A stretch of DNA of 15,322 bases. It comes from Thermoleophilia bacterium. GTDB taxonomy: Bacteria; Actinomycetota; Thermoleophilia; Gaiellales; SKUG01. The notes beneath the pieces were generated by a model that worked only from the letters and a program-made list of their open reading frames with translations, did not search any database and was not told where the DNA came from. Location: the NCBI GenBank assembly GCA_020438525.1, contig JAGQUL010000016.1, positions 385 to 15,706 on the forward strand. The letters run 5' to 3'. The position numbers were made by a program, and so were the translations under genes. Within the stretch, counting starts at the first letter, position 1; each line of letters opens with the position of its first letter. Below, in pieces: positions 6,882 to 13,824 of the stretch.

Positions 6882-8129
6882 ATGTCGAAGCAGATGAAAG
6901 TTCTCGTGGGCGTCCTTGGCGTCGTCGTGTTGGCAGCCGTGGTGCTGACGATGTTCGGCAAGCCGCCGAACCTCCCGCTGGGCCCGCTCCAGGGCATGCT
7001 GGCGGGCGAGGACGACACCGTCGTTGCCGCCGATTCAGGCGCGCCGATCACCGAGCCGATGTGCGACCCCGTGACCGGCGAACCGGTTGATGTCTCGGGC
7101 GCGGGCGCCGCGACCGATCCGAACGCCGGGGCGATGACCGACCCGAACGCAACCGGCGCGGCAACCGATCCCGCCACCGGCGCTGCGATCGATCCGAACA
7201 CCGGCCAGGCGACCGATCCGAACGCCGCCGGCGGAAGCATCGATCCGAACACCGGACAGGCGATCGACCCCGCGACGGGTGCACCGGTTGCGGCCGGCGA
7301 CGGCTGGAGCGGTGGCGCACGCGTGGTCGCGGCCGGAGCCGGCGGATACGACGCCGGGCGCGTGCCCGACACGTGGGTGAACGCTGCTGACGCGGGCGTT
7401 GATCCGAACACCGGGCTTCCCGCAGACACGACCGGAACCACGGATCCGGCCGCAGCGACCGATCCAACGACCGGTGCAGCCATCGACCCCACCACGGGTG
7501 CTGCGGTCGATCCCACGACGGGCGCCGCGACGGACACCGCCGGTGCGAACGCCCCGGTGCCGTGCAGCTCGCTGCCGAACGCCGGCGGAACGGATCCCAA
7601 CGCGATGGGTGGCACGACCGACCCGACCGGCACGGGTGCAGATGCAGGGGCAGGCGCGGGATCGGGCGCGGGAGCCGGAGCCGGCGGCAACGGCGCGAGC
7701 GGCGCAGGCGCAACCAGCACCGTCAACCGCTCGACCACCGACGGCACCAACAGCGGCAACAACCCCGAGGCGCTGCGCGCCGCCAAGGACGCGACCGCGG
7801 TGATGCAGAAGGCGAACATCACCGTCACCACCACGGCGACCCTGGTGCCCGCCACCGGCGGCATCGGGCGACCCGCGGCGGTGAAGAAGTACCGGAGCAC
7901 GGTCACCAGTGCCAGCATCGTGATGACGCTCGACGACGCAGCGATGCAGCAGTGGACCGGTGCCGGCAAGAAGGTCCAGACGGACCTCGTCAAGAGCTTC
8001 ATGACGCGCCTGGGCAAGAGCTATCGCAAGGCGGTTCGCAGCATCACGATCCTTGATTCGCAGGGCACCGTGCTCGCGATCGGCGACGCATCCGCCAACG
8101 GCGGCGCGGCACGCGTGAAGCTGTACTGA
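6882..8129 (+). CDS. Membrane-anchored DPxTG-repeat protein
   Basis: 415 residues. An N-terminal membrane span at about 6-24 (KVLVGVLGVVVLAAVVLTMF), then a low-complexity region from about 60 to 250 with irregular Asp-Pro-Asn/Ala/Thr-Thr-Gly units, for example TDPATGAAIDPNTGQATDPN and AIDPTTGAAVDPTTGAATD, interrupted near 140-170 by a Gly/Val-rich non-repeat stretch (GWSGGARVVAAGAGGYDAGR). A Gly/Ala-rich hinge (255-280) leads to a folded-looking C-terminal domain, 293-415, with Lys-rich helices (LVKSFMTRLGKSYRKAVRSI) and TILDSQGTVLAIGDA. Only two cysteines, 61 and 228, flank the repeat region. The acidic repeats could bind calcium or act as a spacer in the cell wall. The stop overlaps the start of the 58-residue membrane peptide (TGATG at 8127-8131). 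I do not recognise the C-terminal domain; function unknown. Confidence 0.85.
   Translation: MSKQMKVLVGVLGVVVLAAVVLTMFGKPPNLPLGPLQGMLAGEDDTVVAADSGAPITEPMCDPVTGEPVDVSGAGAATDPNAGAMTDPNATGAATDPATGAAIDPNTGQATDPNAAGGSIDPNTGQAIDPATGAPVAAGDGWSGGARVVAAGAGGYDAGRVPDTWVNAADAGVDPNTGLPADTTGTTDPAAATDPTTGAAIDPTTGAAVDPTTGAATDTAGANAPVPCSSLPNAGGTDPNAMGGTTDPTGTGADAGAGAGSGAGAGAGGNGASGAGATSTVNRSTTDGTNSGNNPEALRAAKDATAVMQKANITVTTTATLVPATGGIGRPAAVKKYRSTVTSASIVMTLDDAAMQQWTGAGKKVQTDLVKSFMTRLGKSYRKAVRSITILDSQGTVLAIGDASANGGAARVKLY
7060..7533 (+). repeat. Degenerate tandem repeats encoding DPxTG units
   Basis: Units of about 15-30 bp built on GAtCCgaacaccGG recur, for example GATCCGAACACCGG near 7191, 7242 and 7400, with GATCCCaCgACgGG variants near 7510. 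The repeats vary at codon third positions, so they are selected at protein level and are not recent DNA duplications. Their spacing is irregular and there are no unique spacers, unlike CRISPR. Confidence 0.6.
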
Positions 8130-8305
8130 TGCGCCTCGCGCTCGTCGTGCTCGTCGCTGCGATCGGCGTGGCCGTGACCGTGCTCGCGGCTGCGCGGATG
8201 TGGCGCGCCTCGCGAAGCGGCGCGCCGCGCGAGCAGGTGCTCGGCTACGTGGCGCTCATGGTCGGCGCAAGCGTGGTCACGACCCTGCTGCTGCGGGCGC
8301 TGTAG
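8129..8305 (+). CDS. 58-residue two-span membrane peptide
   Basis: The ATG at 8129 overlaps the stop of the repeat protein by one base (TGATG), a common translational-coupling arrangement. The product begins MRLALVVLVAAIGVAVTVLA and ends LMVGASVVTTLLLRAL. Two hydrophobic segments, about 1-22 and 38-57, flank a basic loop (RMWRASRSGAPREQ), giving a small hairpin membrane protein. The reading frame ends with TAG at 8303-8305 inside the 3' end of the opposite-strand gene, a 29-bp tail-to-tail overlap. Not a family I recognise. Coupling, sensible hydrophobicity and loop charge support it as real; small size keeps some doubt. Likely a membrane partner of the upstream proteins. Confidence 0.65.
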   Translation: MRLALVVLVAAIGVAVTVLAAARMWRASRSGAPREQVLGYVALMVGASVVTTLLLRAL

Positions 8306-8876
8306 CAGCGCCCTGCTCGGCCGCGTTGGGATCGCTCGCCGAGAGCTTGCCCGACGCGTCCATGTCGAGCCGGATCGGTGCGGTCATCGCCGTGCGCGTG
8401 CCGTTGGCCGCGACCGCGTCGACCTGCATCACCCCGCCGGTCCCGGCGGGGATCGTGCCGGTGAACGTCGGCTTGGGCACGTGCCCCACGAGCTTCCCGT
8501 CGACGTAGATCCCGTACTTCGTGGCGCCCTTCACGGGCTGCCACGTCATCGTGAACCCGTCGGCGGTGGGCTTGAGGCCGGTCAGCGTCGGCGCTGCGCC
8601 GGCCCGTGCCGCAGCCGGGGCGTCGCCCGCGGGCGCAGCCGAGGCGGAAGCGGTCGACGACGACGCGCTGGCTCCGTCGGCAGCCTGCGCGCTTGCGGCA
8701 TTGCCGGTGCCGCTCACGGGCTTGAACTTCGGGGCGGGCGCGTTCGGGGTCGAGACACGGCCCTTGGAGTCGACGTGCATCTGGTACTCGCCGAGGCCGG
8801 CCGCCCGGTACTGGGCGTTGGCGCCGGCGACGAAGCCGCGCAGCACGGTCATGGCTGGTCCGGAGATTCCACTCAT
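8277..8876 (-). CDS. Fibronectin type III-like protein with Ala/Ser-rich linker
   Basis: 199 residues. Residues 1-45 (PAMTVLRGFVAGANAQYRAA, then GLGEYQMHVDSKGRVST) look like a short helix followed by a strand; residues 46-95 are a low-complexity Ala/Ser/Pro linker; residues 96-170 read as one beta-sandwich domain of fibronectin-III type: PTLTGLKPTADGFTMTWQPV, then GATKYGIYVDGKLVGHV, then TGTIPAGTGGVMQVDAVAAN, with the Trp and Tyr at the usual core places. The C-terminus is Ala-rich. No signal peptide or membrane span is seen, which is odd for an FN3 domain. No clear ribosome binding site stands before the ATG at 8876; an alternative is Met9. It converges on the plus-strand block and overlaps its last gene by 29 bp. 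Role unknown; an envelope connection is only suggested by position. Confidence 0.75.
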   Translation of the reverse strand: MSGISGPAMTVLRGFVAGANAQYRAAGLGEYQMHVDSKGRVSTPNAPAPKFKPVSGTGNAASAQAADGASASSSTASASAAPAGDAPAAARAGAAPTLTGLKPTADGFTMTWQPVKGATKYGIYVDGKLVGHVPKPTFTGTIPAGTGGVMQVDAVAANGTRTAMTAPIRLDMDASGKLSASDPNAAEQGAATAPAAAGS

Positions 8877-8947
8877 CTACCCGTACGTCGGATCGCGTGG
8901 TGCGCAGGGCCGCAGGATCGCAGGGGTGATGGCCGGTGCAGGACACA

Positions 8948-8966
8948 GGCAGGCCCGGTGCCTGCC
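8948..8966 (-). terminator. Hairpin downstream of the sulfurtransferase gene
   Basis: GGCAGGC (8948-8954) and GCCTGCC (8960-8966) form a perfect 7-bp, all-but-two G:C stem with a 5-nt loop, beginning 18 bp after the minus-strand stop at 8984. No T-run follows on the minus strand, as is common for high-GC actinobacterial terminators. Confidence 0.5.
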
Positions 8967-8983
8967 GCGGGGGCTGGTCGTCG

Positions 8984-9880
8984 TCAGCCTTCGTCGACGT
9001 CTTCGCCGAGCCCGCGCAGCGACCACTCGTGCCACGATCCGAGCGACACGCGCACGTCACGCATCCCGACCGAGCGCAGCACGCGCGCGGCGATCGCGGC
9101 GCGGTGGCCTGCGTGGCAGGTCACCACGACCGGGTCGTCGGTGGAGATCCCGACCTGGTCGAGCAGCTCGCGGACGTACTCGGTGCTGCGGGGCGCGCCG
9201 AACATGTCGAACAGCTGGGTCCACTCGACGTGGACGCTGCCGGCGATGGCGCCGCGGCCGGCGCAGCACGGTGCACCGATGATGCCTTCGTGCTCGAGCT
9301 GCGAGCGGGTGTCGATCACGCGGGCGCGGCCCTCCACGACCGCGTCGACGAGGTCCTCGAACGCGGCGATCGTGGTGGTGCGATCGGTGGTCTCGGCCCA
9401 GTCGGCCGGCGGCACCGGGGTGAACTCGGTCGTGTCGGCGGTGAGCGTCTCGCCGATCGCGCGCCAGGAATCGATGCCGCTGCCTTGTACGACCGTGACG
9501 CGGCGCATGCCGGCGAGCTCGCAGATCGCGGCACCGAGCGCGGCGGAGCCGTCGCAGTCGTCGATCAGCACGACGTGGTCGTCGGGAGCGATGCCACGGG
9601 ACGCGAGCACTGCGCGCGTGGCGGCGGCAAGGCGGCTGATCGCGGGGCGCGAGGAATCATCGACGAGCAGCGCGTCGAGCGGCAGCGAGCGGGCGCCGGG
9701 CAGGTGGCCCGTGGCGAACGCCGCGGCGGAGCGGGTGTCGATCACGGTCACGCCCGAGCGGTGCTCGACGAGCCAGCGCGCGTCCACGAGCGCAGGTGCG
9801 GTGATGCGACCGTCGACCGTGGTGGTCGAGGCACTGCGCGTGGCCGCGTCGGGCGCGGACGAGGTGGCCGAGGCTGACAT
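8984..9880 (-). CDS. Two-domain rhodanese-type sulfurtransferase
   Basis: 298 residues from the ATG at 9880; an in-frame ATG at 9889 would add MPF. Two rhodanese domains: about 28-145 (ALVDARWLVEHRSGVTVIDT, then TGHLPGARSLPLD) and 165-291 (ARVIDTRSQLEHEG, then GAIAGSVHVEW). The second carries the active-site loop TCHAGHRAA with Cys255 as the persulfide-forming residue. The first domain has DDCDGSAAL at the matching place, which is not the usual loop and is probably non-catalytic, as in thiosulfate and 3-mercaptopyruvate sulfurtransferases. The family moves sulfur from thiosulfate or 3-mercaptopyruvate to cyanide or thiols; the loop CHAGHR does not decide which donor. Cytoplasmic, no signal peptide. 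It stands alone on the minus strand, divergent from the small gene at 10020. The frame stays open far upstream, but that part overlaps other genes and is spurious. Confidence 0.9.
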   Translation of the reverse strand: MSASATSSAPDAATRSASTTTVDGRITAPALVDARWLVEHRSGVTVIDTRSAAAFATGHLPGARSLPLDALLVDDSSRPAISRLAAATRAVLASRGIAPDDHVVLIDDCDGSAALGAAICELAGMRRVTVVQGSGIDSWRAIGETLTADTTEFTPVPPADWAETTDRTTTIAAFEDLVDAVVEGRARVIDTRSQLEHEGIIGAPCCAGRGAIAGSVHVEWTQLFDMFGAPRSTEYVRELLDQVGISTDDPVVVTCHAGHRAAIAARVLRSVGMRDVRVSLGSWHEWSLRGLGEDVDEG

Positions 9881-10000
9881 GAAAGGCATCGTACCGCTGC
9901 ATCGGGGTTCGGGTGCGGGGACGTAACGGCCCGGTTCGTGGCCACGGATGCCCGCGCCGCGCGGCGTGCGGTCGTGCGGGGTCGTGGCGGGCGGCCGGCG

Positions 10001-10007
10001 GGGGAGG
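10001..10007 (+). promoter_or_regulatory. Ribosome binding site for the 95-residue protein
   Basis: GGGGAGG ends 12 nt before the ATG at 10020, slightly long spacing but the only purine-rich element in the leader. Confidence 0.5.
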
Positions 10008-10019
10008 TAGATTGCGCGC

Positions 10020-10307
10020 ATGGCCGACGTCACAGTGCACGACATCGACGCCCTCGTCTCGGGCGCGACACCGCAGTTCTCGCAGCAGATCCTCGAGCGC
10101 GTGAAGGCGCTGATCGCAGACCTGCCCGAAGACGACGACGTGCGCGCGTACGGCGAGCAGCAGCTGATCGTGCTCGATCGGATGGCCACCGCCACCACGC
10201 GCGGCATTCGCAGGCTCGGAGTCAGCGAGGACACACCCGGCTGGGACGAGATCCCGTCGCACCCCGTCGGTGGCATCGCTCCGGGCGCGGTCGACGCCGC
10301 GCACTGA
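10020..10307 (+). CDS. Small hypothetical protein (95 residues)
   Basis: A 95-residue soluble, acidic protein without membrane span, cysteine or recognised domain. Residues 1-60 look helical (HDIDALVSGATPQFSQQILE and ERVKALIADLPEDDDVRAYG), followed by LIVLDRMATATTRGIRRLGV and a less ordered C-terminus (DTPGWDEIPSHPVGGIAPGA). Codon choice is G/C at third positions like its neighbours and it has a plausible ribosome binding site, so it is very probably real. It is divergent from the sulfurtransferase and ends 3 bp before the luxC stop on the opposite strand. No function can be assigned. Confidence 0.75.
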   Translation: MADVTVHDIDALVSGATPQFSQQILERVKALIADLPEDDDVRAYGEQQLIVLDRMATATTRGIRRLGVSEDTPGWDEIPSHPVGGIAPGAVDAAH

Positions 10308-10310
10308 CCG

Positions 10311-11429
10311 TCAGGTCGCGGCGCCGCCCATGAGCGGCGCGATCCGTCCGATCCCGTCCTGAGGCCACAGCGCCTCGGGCTGGTGCGCCTGCCCGGGCAG
10401 GCAGATGCGCGTGATTCCCGTGCGCGTGAGCAGCACCTCGGCGATCTCGGCACGATCCTCGCGGCTGGTCGCGAGCACCGCGGTCTGCTGCAGCGACCCG
10501 AGTCGCGACACCGATTCCGCGAGCTCGTCCAGGTCGTGCACGCGCACCACCGTGATCCGCGCATCGCCGGCGTAGAGCTCGGCCGCGTGCGGTGCCATCC
10601 CCGCTGCGATCGCGCCGAGCACGTCGGCATCGGTGGCGCGACGCTGCGCGAGCCGCGGGTCCACGCCCGGGCCGACGTGGCGCTCGCTCGCGTGCACCAA
10701 CTCACGGCCGACCGATTCCTGGAGCCCCTGCGCTTCGTCGTCGCTGCCCAGCACGAACAGCCAGGACGGGCTCATGCACCCGGCCTGGCGGAAGGCGAGC
10801 ACGTCGTCGGCGAGACGGCGCGCCCAGGACGGGTCGACGTCGGCGCCGGGTGCGGCCACGGCGATTCCCTGCCGCGACCCGTAGGCGGCGATGCGCTGCC
10901 TGGCCTGCTCGGGCAGGCGGTCGCGGACGAGCGCGATCGTCTCGTCGCTGCCGAACACCAGCGCCGAGTCGGCGCGGTCCCACGGCGGCTCGCCGCCGAC
11001 GCCCACGATCTCCACGCGTGCCGCGAGCTCCGGCTCGTCGTGTCGCATCGACGCGAGCAGGTGGTGGACGACGGTCTCGTCGCGCGACGGACGCACGAGC
11101 GCGACCGCTCCGATCGCGATCGCGGCGGCGATCCCCTCGATCGTGAGCCCCGGCAGGCGACCGGCGGCGAGCACGAGCACCGAGCCGGGTGCGGCGGAGA
11201 GGTCCGCCTCGGCGCCGAGCTCGTCGTCGCGCACGAGGCGCATCGTGCGCCCGCGGCTGCGCAGACACACGTGGCGCAGCTGGGCATCCACGTCGTCGGG
11301 CGCGTAGCCGTGCCGGGCGACGGTCTCCGACACGGCGCGCTGGAACTCGTCGCTGCCCGGCCACTCGGACAGCAGCCGGTCGAGGGCGTCGAGGAGCGCT
11401 TCACGGGTGTCGGGGGCTGCGGGATCCAT
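10311..11429 (-). CDS. luxC: LuxC-type acyl-CoA / acyl-protein reductase
   Basis: 372 residues, somewhat shorter than bacterial luminescence LuxC (about 480). It reduces an activated fatty acyl group to the aldehyde with NADPH and belongs to the aldehyde dehydrogenase superfamily. Seen: the cofactor-binding region GSVLVLAAGRLPGLTIEGIA and AAIAIGAVALVRPSRDETVV (82-120), ALVFGSDETI (156-165) and the catalytic loop FRQAGCMSPSW with Cys218, matching the Q-x-x-C-x-S-P loop where LuxC is acylated. The ATG at 11429 lies 54 bp after the luxE stop, same strand, so the two are probably one transcript. There is no luxD transferase and no luciferase in the window; aldehydes for wax, hydrocarbon or cell-envelope lipid synthesis are the likely product. 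The family call is firm; the exact acyl donor is not known. Confidence 0.88.
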   Translation of the reverse strand: MDPAAPDTREALLDALDRLLSEWPGSDEFQRAVSETVARHGYAPDDVDAQLRHVCLRSRGRTMRLVRDDELGAEADLSAAPGSVLVLAAGRLPGLTIEGIAAAIAIGAVALVRPSRDETVVHHLLASMRHDEPELAARVEIVGVGGEPPWDRADSALVFGSDETIALVRDRLPEQARQRIAAYGSRQGIAVAAPGADVDPSWARRLADDVLAFRQAGCMSPSWLFVLGSDDEAQGLQESVGRELVHASERHVGPGVDPRLAQRRATDADVLGAIAAGMAPHAAELYAGDARITVVRVHDLDELAESVSRLGSLQQTAVLATSREDRAEIAEVLLTRTGITRICLPGQAHQPEALWPQDGIGRIAPLMGGAAT

Positions 11430-11483
11430 CGCTAGGCGGCGTTCCCGGGATCGAGCGGGCGTGAACCCGGCACCGCGCGCGGA

Positions 11484-12554
11484 CTACTCCGCGACGTCCT
11501 CCAGGCGGAGCGAGCAGCCCTTGAGGGCGGCGCCGGGGGCGCGGCCGAGCAGCTCGAAGGAGTCGCCGCGGCGCACGGCGAGGTCCTCGGTGCGGATCGC
11601 GGCGCAGGAGTGGATGTTGGCCACGTCGTGGAGCACGAGCAGGCCTTGGGCTCCGTCGGCAACCTGCTCGAGCGTGATCGGATCCACCACGCGCGCACGG
11701 AGGGTGGACGGCAGCCAGCGCTGCAGGTCGGTGCCGTCGATGCCAGGGAGCGGGTGGCCGGCGGCGTCGGCGACCGAGCCGAGCCACGTCATGCTTGAGA
11801 TCTCGCTCATGCCGTACTCGTTCTCGCACCACGGCTCGGGAACGCCGAGCCACGTCTCCACGCGGGCGAGCAGCTCGGGTCGGATCAGCTCGCGGGTGCG
11901 ACCCTTGTAGCCGCCGGTGTCCACGACGCGGCTGGCGGGAGGCAGCTCGATCGGTGCGCGCTCGTTTGCGCGGGCGGCGTCGATCAGCATCGCGAGCGCG
12001 AAGCTCGTGGCCAGCACGAGCACCGGCTCGCCATCAGCAGCGAGCTGCTCGAGCCGCGTCCATGCGGCGTCGTCGTCCACCTCGTAGGACGCGTTCACGA
12101 ACGCGCCGGCATCGCGGCACAGCGGACCGGTGCGGATTCGATCGAACATGTAGGTGAGCGACGAGTCGGGCGCATCCGCGCGCGAGGGCTGCAGCTGCAC
12201 GCACGCGATCGGATCGCGCTCGCCGGCGGCGACATCGGGCAGGAGCGCGGCGGAGACGCCTTCGTCGATCGCGGCATCGTAGGCGTCGAGGGTGGCGAGG
12301 CGATGGGTGCTGCGCTGCTCGGCGCCGGCGGTGGTGCCGGAGGAGTGCCACTCGGCAGCGACCGGCGCATCGGCGGCGAACACGTCGAGCTGCTTGAACG
12401 CGGCGATCGGCAGGGCAGGCACCTGGTGCCAGTGATCGACGCTCGGATCGGTGCGCTGCGCGAGCTCGTGGATGCACCACGCGTCGTAGGCGGGAATCGT
12501 CGCGCGCTGCAGCTCGTAGAGCTCCAGCGCAGCCTGCTCGAAGGGATCGCTCAC
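11484..12554 (-). CDS. luxE: LuxE-type acyl-protein synthetase
   Basis: 356 residues, close to the family's usual length of about 370, from the GTG at 12554. LuxE activates a fatty acid with ATP to acyl-AMP and carries it as a thioester to LuxC. It belongs to the ANL adenylating superfamily: SSGTTAG at 71-77 (phosphate loop), VDTGGYKGRTRE at 211-222, NEYGMSEIS at 245-253 (the YGMTE-type adenine and Mg site) and TEDLAVRRGDSFELLGRAPG at 322-341 followed by KGCSL. Cys347 near the C-terminus is a good candidate for the acyl-carrying cysteine known from luminescent bacteria. It precedes luxC on the same strand and diverges from queD with only 37 bp between start codons. No clear ribosome binding site precedes the GTG, and the only nearby ATG is out of frame. 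Confidence 0.88.
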   Translation of the reverse strand: MSDPFEQAALELYELQRATIPAYDAWCIHELAQRTDPSVDHWHQVPALPIAAFKQLDVFAADAPVAAEWHSSGTTAGAEQRSTHRLATLDAYDAAIDEGVSAALLPDVAAGERDPIACVQLQPSRADAPDSSLTYMFDRIRTGPLCRDAGAFVNASYEVDDDAAWTRLEQLAADGEPVLVLATSFALAMLIDAARANERAPIELPPASRVVDTGGYKGRTRELIRPELLARVETWLGVPEPWCENEYGMSEISSMTWLGSVADAAGHPLPGIDGTDLQRWLPSTLRARVVDPITLEQVADGAQGLLVLHDVANIHSCAAIRTEDLAVRRGDSFELLGRAPGAALKGCSLRLEDVAE

Positions 12555-12591
12555 GCGTGCATCGTCGCACGCGGGCGCTCGCGAGGCTACG

Positions 12592-13050
12592 ATGCAATGC
12601 ATGGGCCACGCAGTGCTGCACTTCGAACGAACGATCGACTCCTCGCACCAGATCCCCGGACACCCGGGCAAGTGTGCGCGCCTGCACGGGCACACGTACC
12701 GGTTCCAGGTGTGGGTGAGCGGTCCGGTGGACGCCGAGACCGGCATGCTCGTGGACTTCTACGACCTCAAGCAGCTGATCGACGCGTGGGACCATCGCCA
12801 CCTCAACGACGAGGTCGAGTTCGTGCCCACGGCGGAGCTGCTCGCGCAGGAGATGCGACGCCGCATCCTCGGCGCGACCATCGCGAGGATCGGGCCGGCG
12901 CGAGCCGAGCAGGTGGGCGTGCTGCTGCGGCTGTGGGAGACCCCGTCCGGCTACGCGCAGGTCGGATGGCTCACGCGCGATCCGCAGGCGCCGGGCGCGG
13001 CGGTGACCGAGCTCGAGGCGCTGCCGGAGCTGGCGGTGAGCGGCGCGTGA
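12592..13050 (+). CDS. queD: 6-carboxy-5,6,7,8-tetrahydropterin synthase
   Basis: 152 residues. QueD converts 7,8-dihydroneopterin triphosphate to 6-carboxytetrahydropterin, the second step to preQ0 and queuosine. Seen: zinc ligands His19 (SSHQIPGH), His32 and His34 (LHGHTY), catalytic Cys28 (GKCARLHGH), the DFYDLK element at 55-60, the WDHRHLND motif at 66-73 with the catalytic His/Asp pair, and Glu116 in LWETPSGYAQV. The ATG at 12592 has GAGG 5 nt upstream; an in-frame ATG at 12601 would have poor spacing. Its stop overlaps the queE start by 4 bp (GTGA), so the two are coupled. The C-terminal 20 residues beyond the domain are Ala/Glu/Leu-rich and of no known role. Confidence 0.93.
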   Translation: MQCMGHAVLHFERTIDSSHQIPGHPGKCARLHGHTYRFQVWVSGPVDAETGMLVDFYDLKQLIDAWDHRHLNDEVEFVPTAELLAQEMRRRILGATIARIGPARAEQVGVLLRLWETPSGYAQVGWLTRDPQAPGAAVTELEALPELAVSGA

Positions 13051-13823
13051 GCTCGGGCGGATCGGCAACCGACACGGCCACGCCGCGTGGCAGCTTCGTG
13101 CCGCCGGCCACCACGCCGGGCACGCTGCCGGTGGTGGAGCTGTTCCACTCGATCCAGGGCGAGGGATCGCGCACGGGGGAGCCGTCGACGTTCATCCGGC
13201 TGGCCGGGTGCAACCTTCGCTGCACGTGGTGCGACACGCCGTACTCGTGGTCGAGCGAGGGCGTGAAGGCTGCGGAGCACGTGCGGCTCGACGAGCTGGC
13301 TGATCGGGTCACGGAGCGCGCGGTGGTGCTCACCGGCGGCGAGCCGATGCTGCACCGGCGGCGGCTGCCGGCGCTGATCGCGGCGCTGCGCGAGCGAGGC
13401 GTCGAGCACGTGACCGTGGAGACGAACGCGACGATCTACGACCCGGCGCTCGCGCACGACGTGGACCTGTGGTCGCTGAGCCCGAAGCTTCCGGGCAGCG
13501 GCGAGGGTGCGGATGCCGAGGTGATCGGCCAGTACCTGCGGGGTGCGAGCGATCGCGTGCAGCTGAAGTTCGTGGTCACCGAGGAGCAGGACCTCGACGC
13601 GATGTGGTCGCTGCTCGAGCAGGTCGGCGAGCCGCTTCCGGCGAGCGGGGTGCTGGTGCAGCCCGACGGGCGCCGCGAGGATTACGGTCAGGTGCTGCGC
13701 GTGCTGGCGCAGCAGGTGCTGGACGACGACGGGCAGTGGCGCGGCGTGCCGCGTCGCTCGCTCACGCGCGTGATGGCACAGGTGCACCGCGTCGCATGGG
13801 GAGCGGCCGCGCGCGGCGTGTGA
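13047..13823 (+). CDS. queE: 7-carboxy-7-deazaguanine synthase (radical SAM)
   Basis: 258 residues from the GTG at 13047, which overlaps the queD stop. QueE is a radical S-adenosylmethionine enzyme that rearranges 6-carboxytetrahydropterin to 7-carboxy-7-deazaguanine, the precursor of preQ0. Seen: ELFHSIQGEGSRTGEPSTFI at 31-50, typical of QueE; the iron-sulfur motif CNLRCTWC (Cys55, Cys59, Cys62) followed by DTPYSW; LTGGEPMLH at 95-103 for SAM binding; ETNATIYDP; and WSLSPKLPGSG, all as in the family. The C-terminus ends near the usual length with a short Arg/Ala tail. queC and queF are not in the window. An inverted repeat and tandem repeats lie in the 122-bp gap before the convergent aminotransferase. 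Confidence 0.95.
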   Translation: MSSGGSATDTATPRGSFVPPATTPGTLPVVELFHSIQGEGSRTGEPSTFIRLAGCNLRCTWCDTPYSWSSEGVKAAEHVRLDELADRVTERAVVLTGGEPMLHRRRLPALIAALRERGVEHVTVETNATIYDPALAHDVDLWSLSPKLPGSGEGADAEVIGQYLRGASDRVQLKFVVTEEQDLDAMWSLLEQVGEPLPASGVLVQPDGRREDYGQVLRVLAQQVLDDDGQWRGVPRRSLTRVMAQVHRVAWGAAARGV

Positions 13824-13824
13824 C

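Noticed and set aside
7060..7533. CRISPR array or LPxTG sortase signals in the DPxTG region
   Set aside because: The repeats are short, irregular and in one reading frame with no unique spacers. DPxTG units are repeated internally and are not followed by a hydrophobic segment and basic tail, so they are not sortase signals.
8984..10705. 573-codon version of the sulfurtransferase
   Set aside because: The part above 9889 overlaps the small plus-strand gene and luxC and has no domain; the rhodanese homology starts after the Met at 9880.
12592..13823. Evidence for a DNA-modifying 7-deazaguanine cluster
   Set aside because: queD-queE alone fit ordinary tRNA queuosine/preQ0 synthesis; no dpd-type or nuclease genes are in the window.
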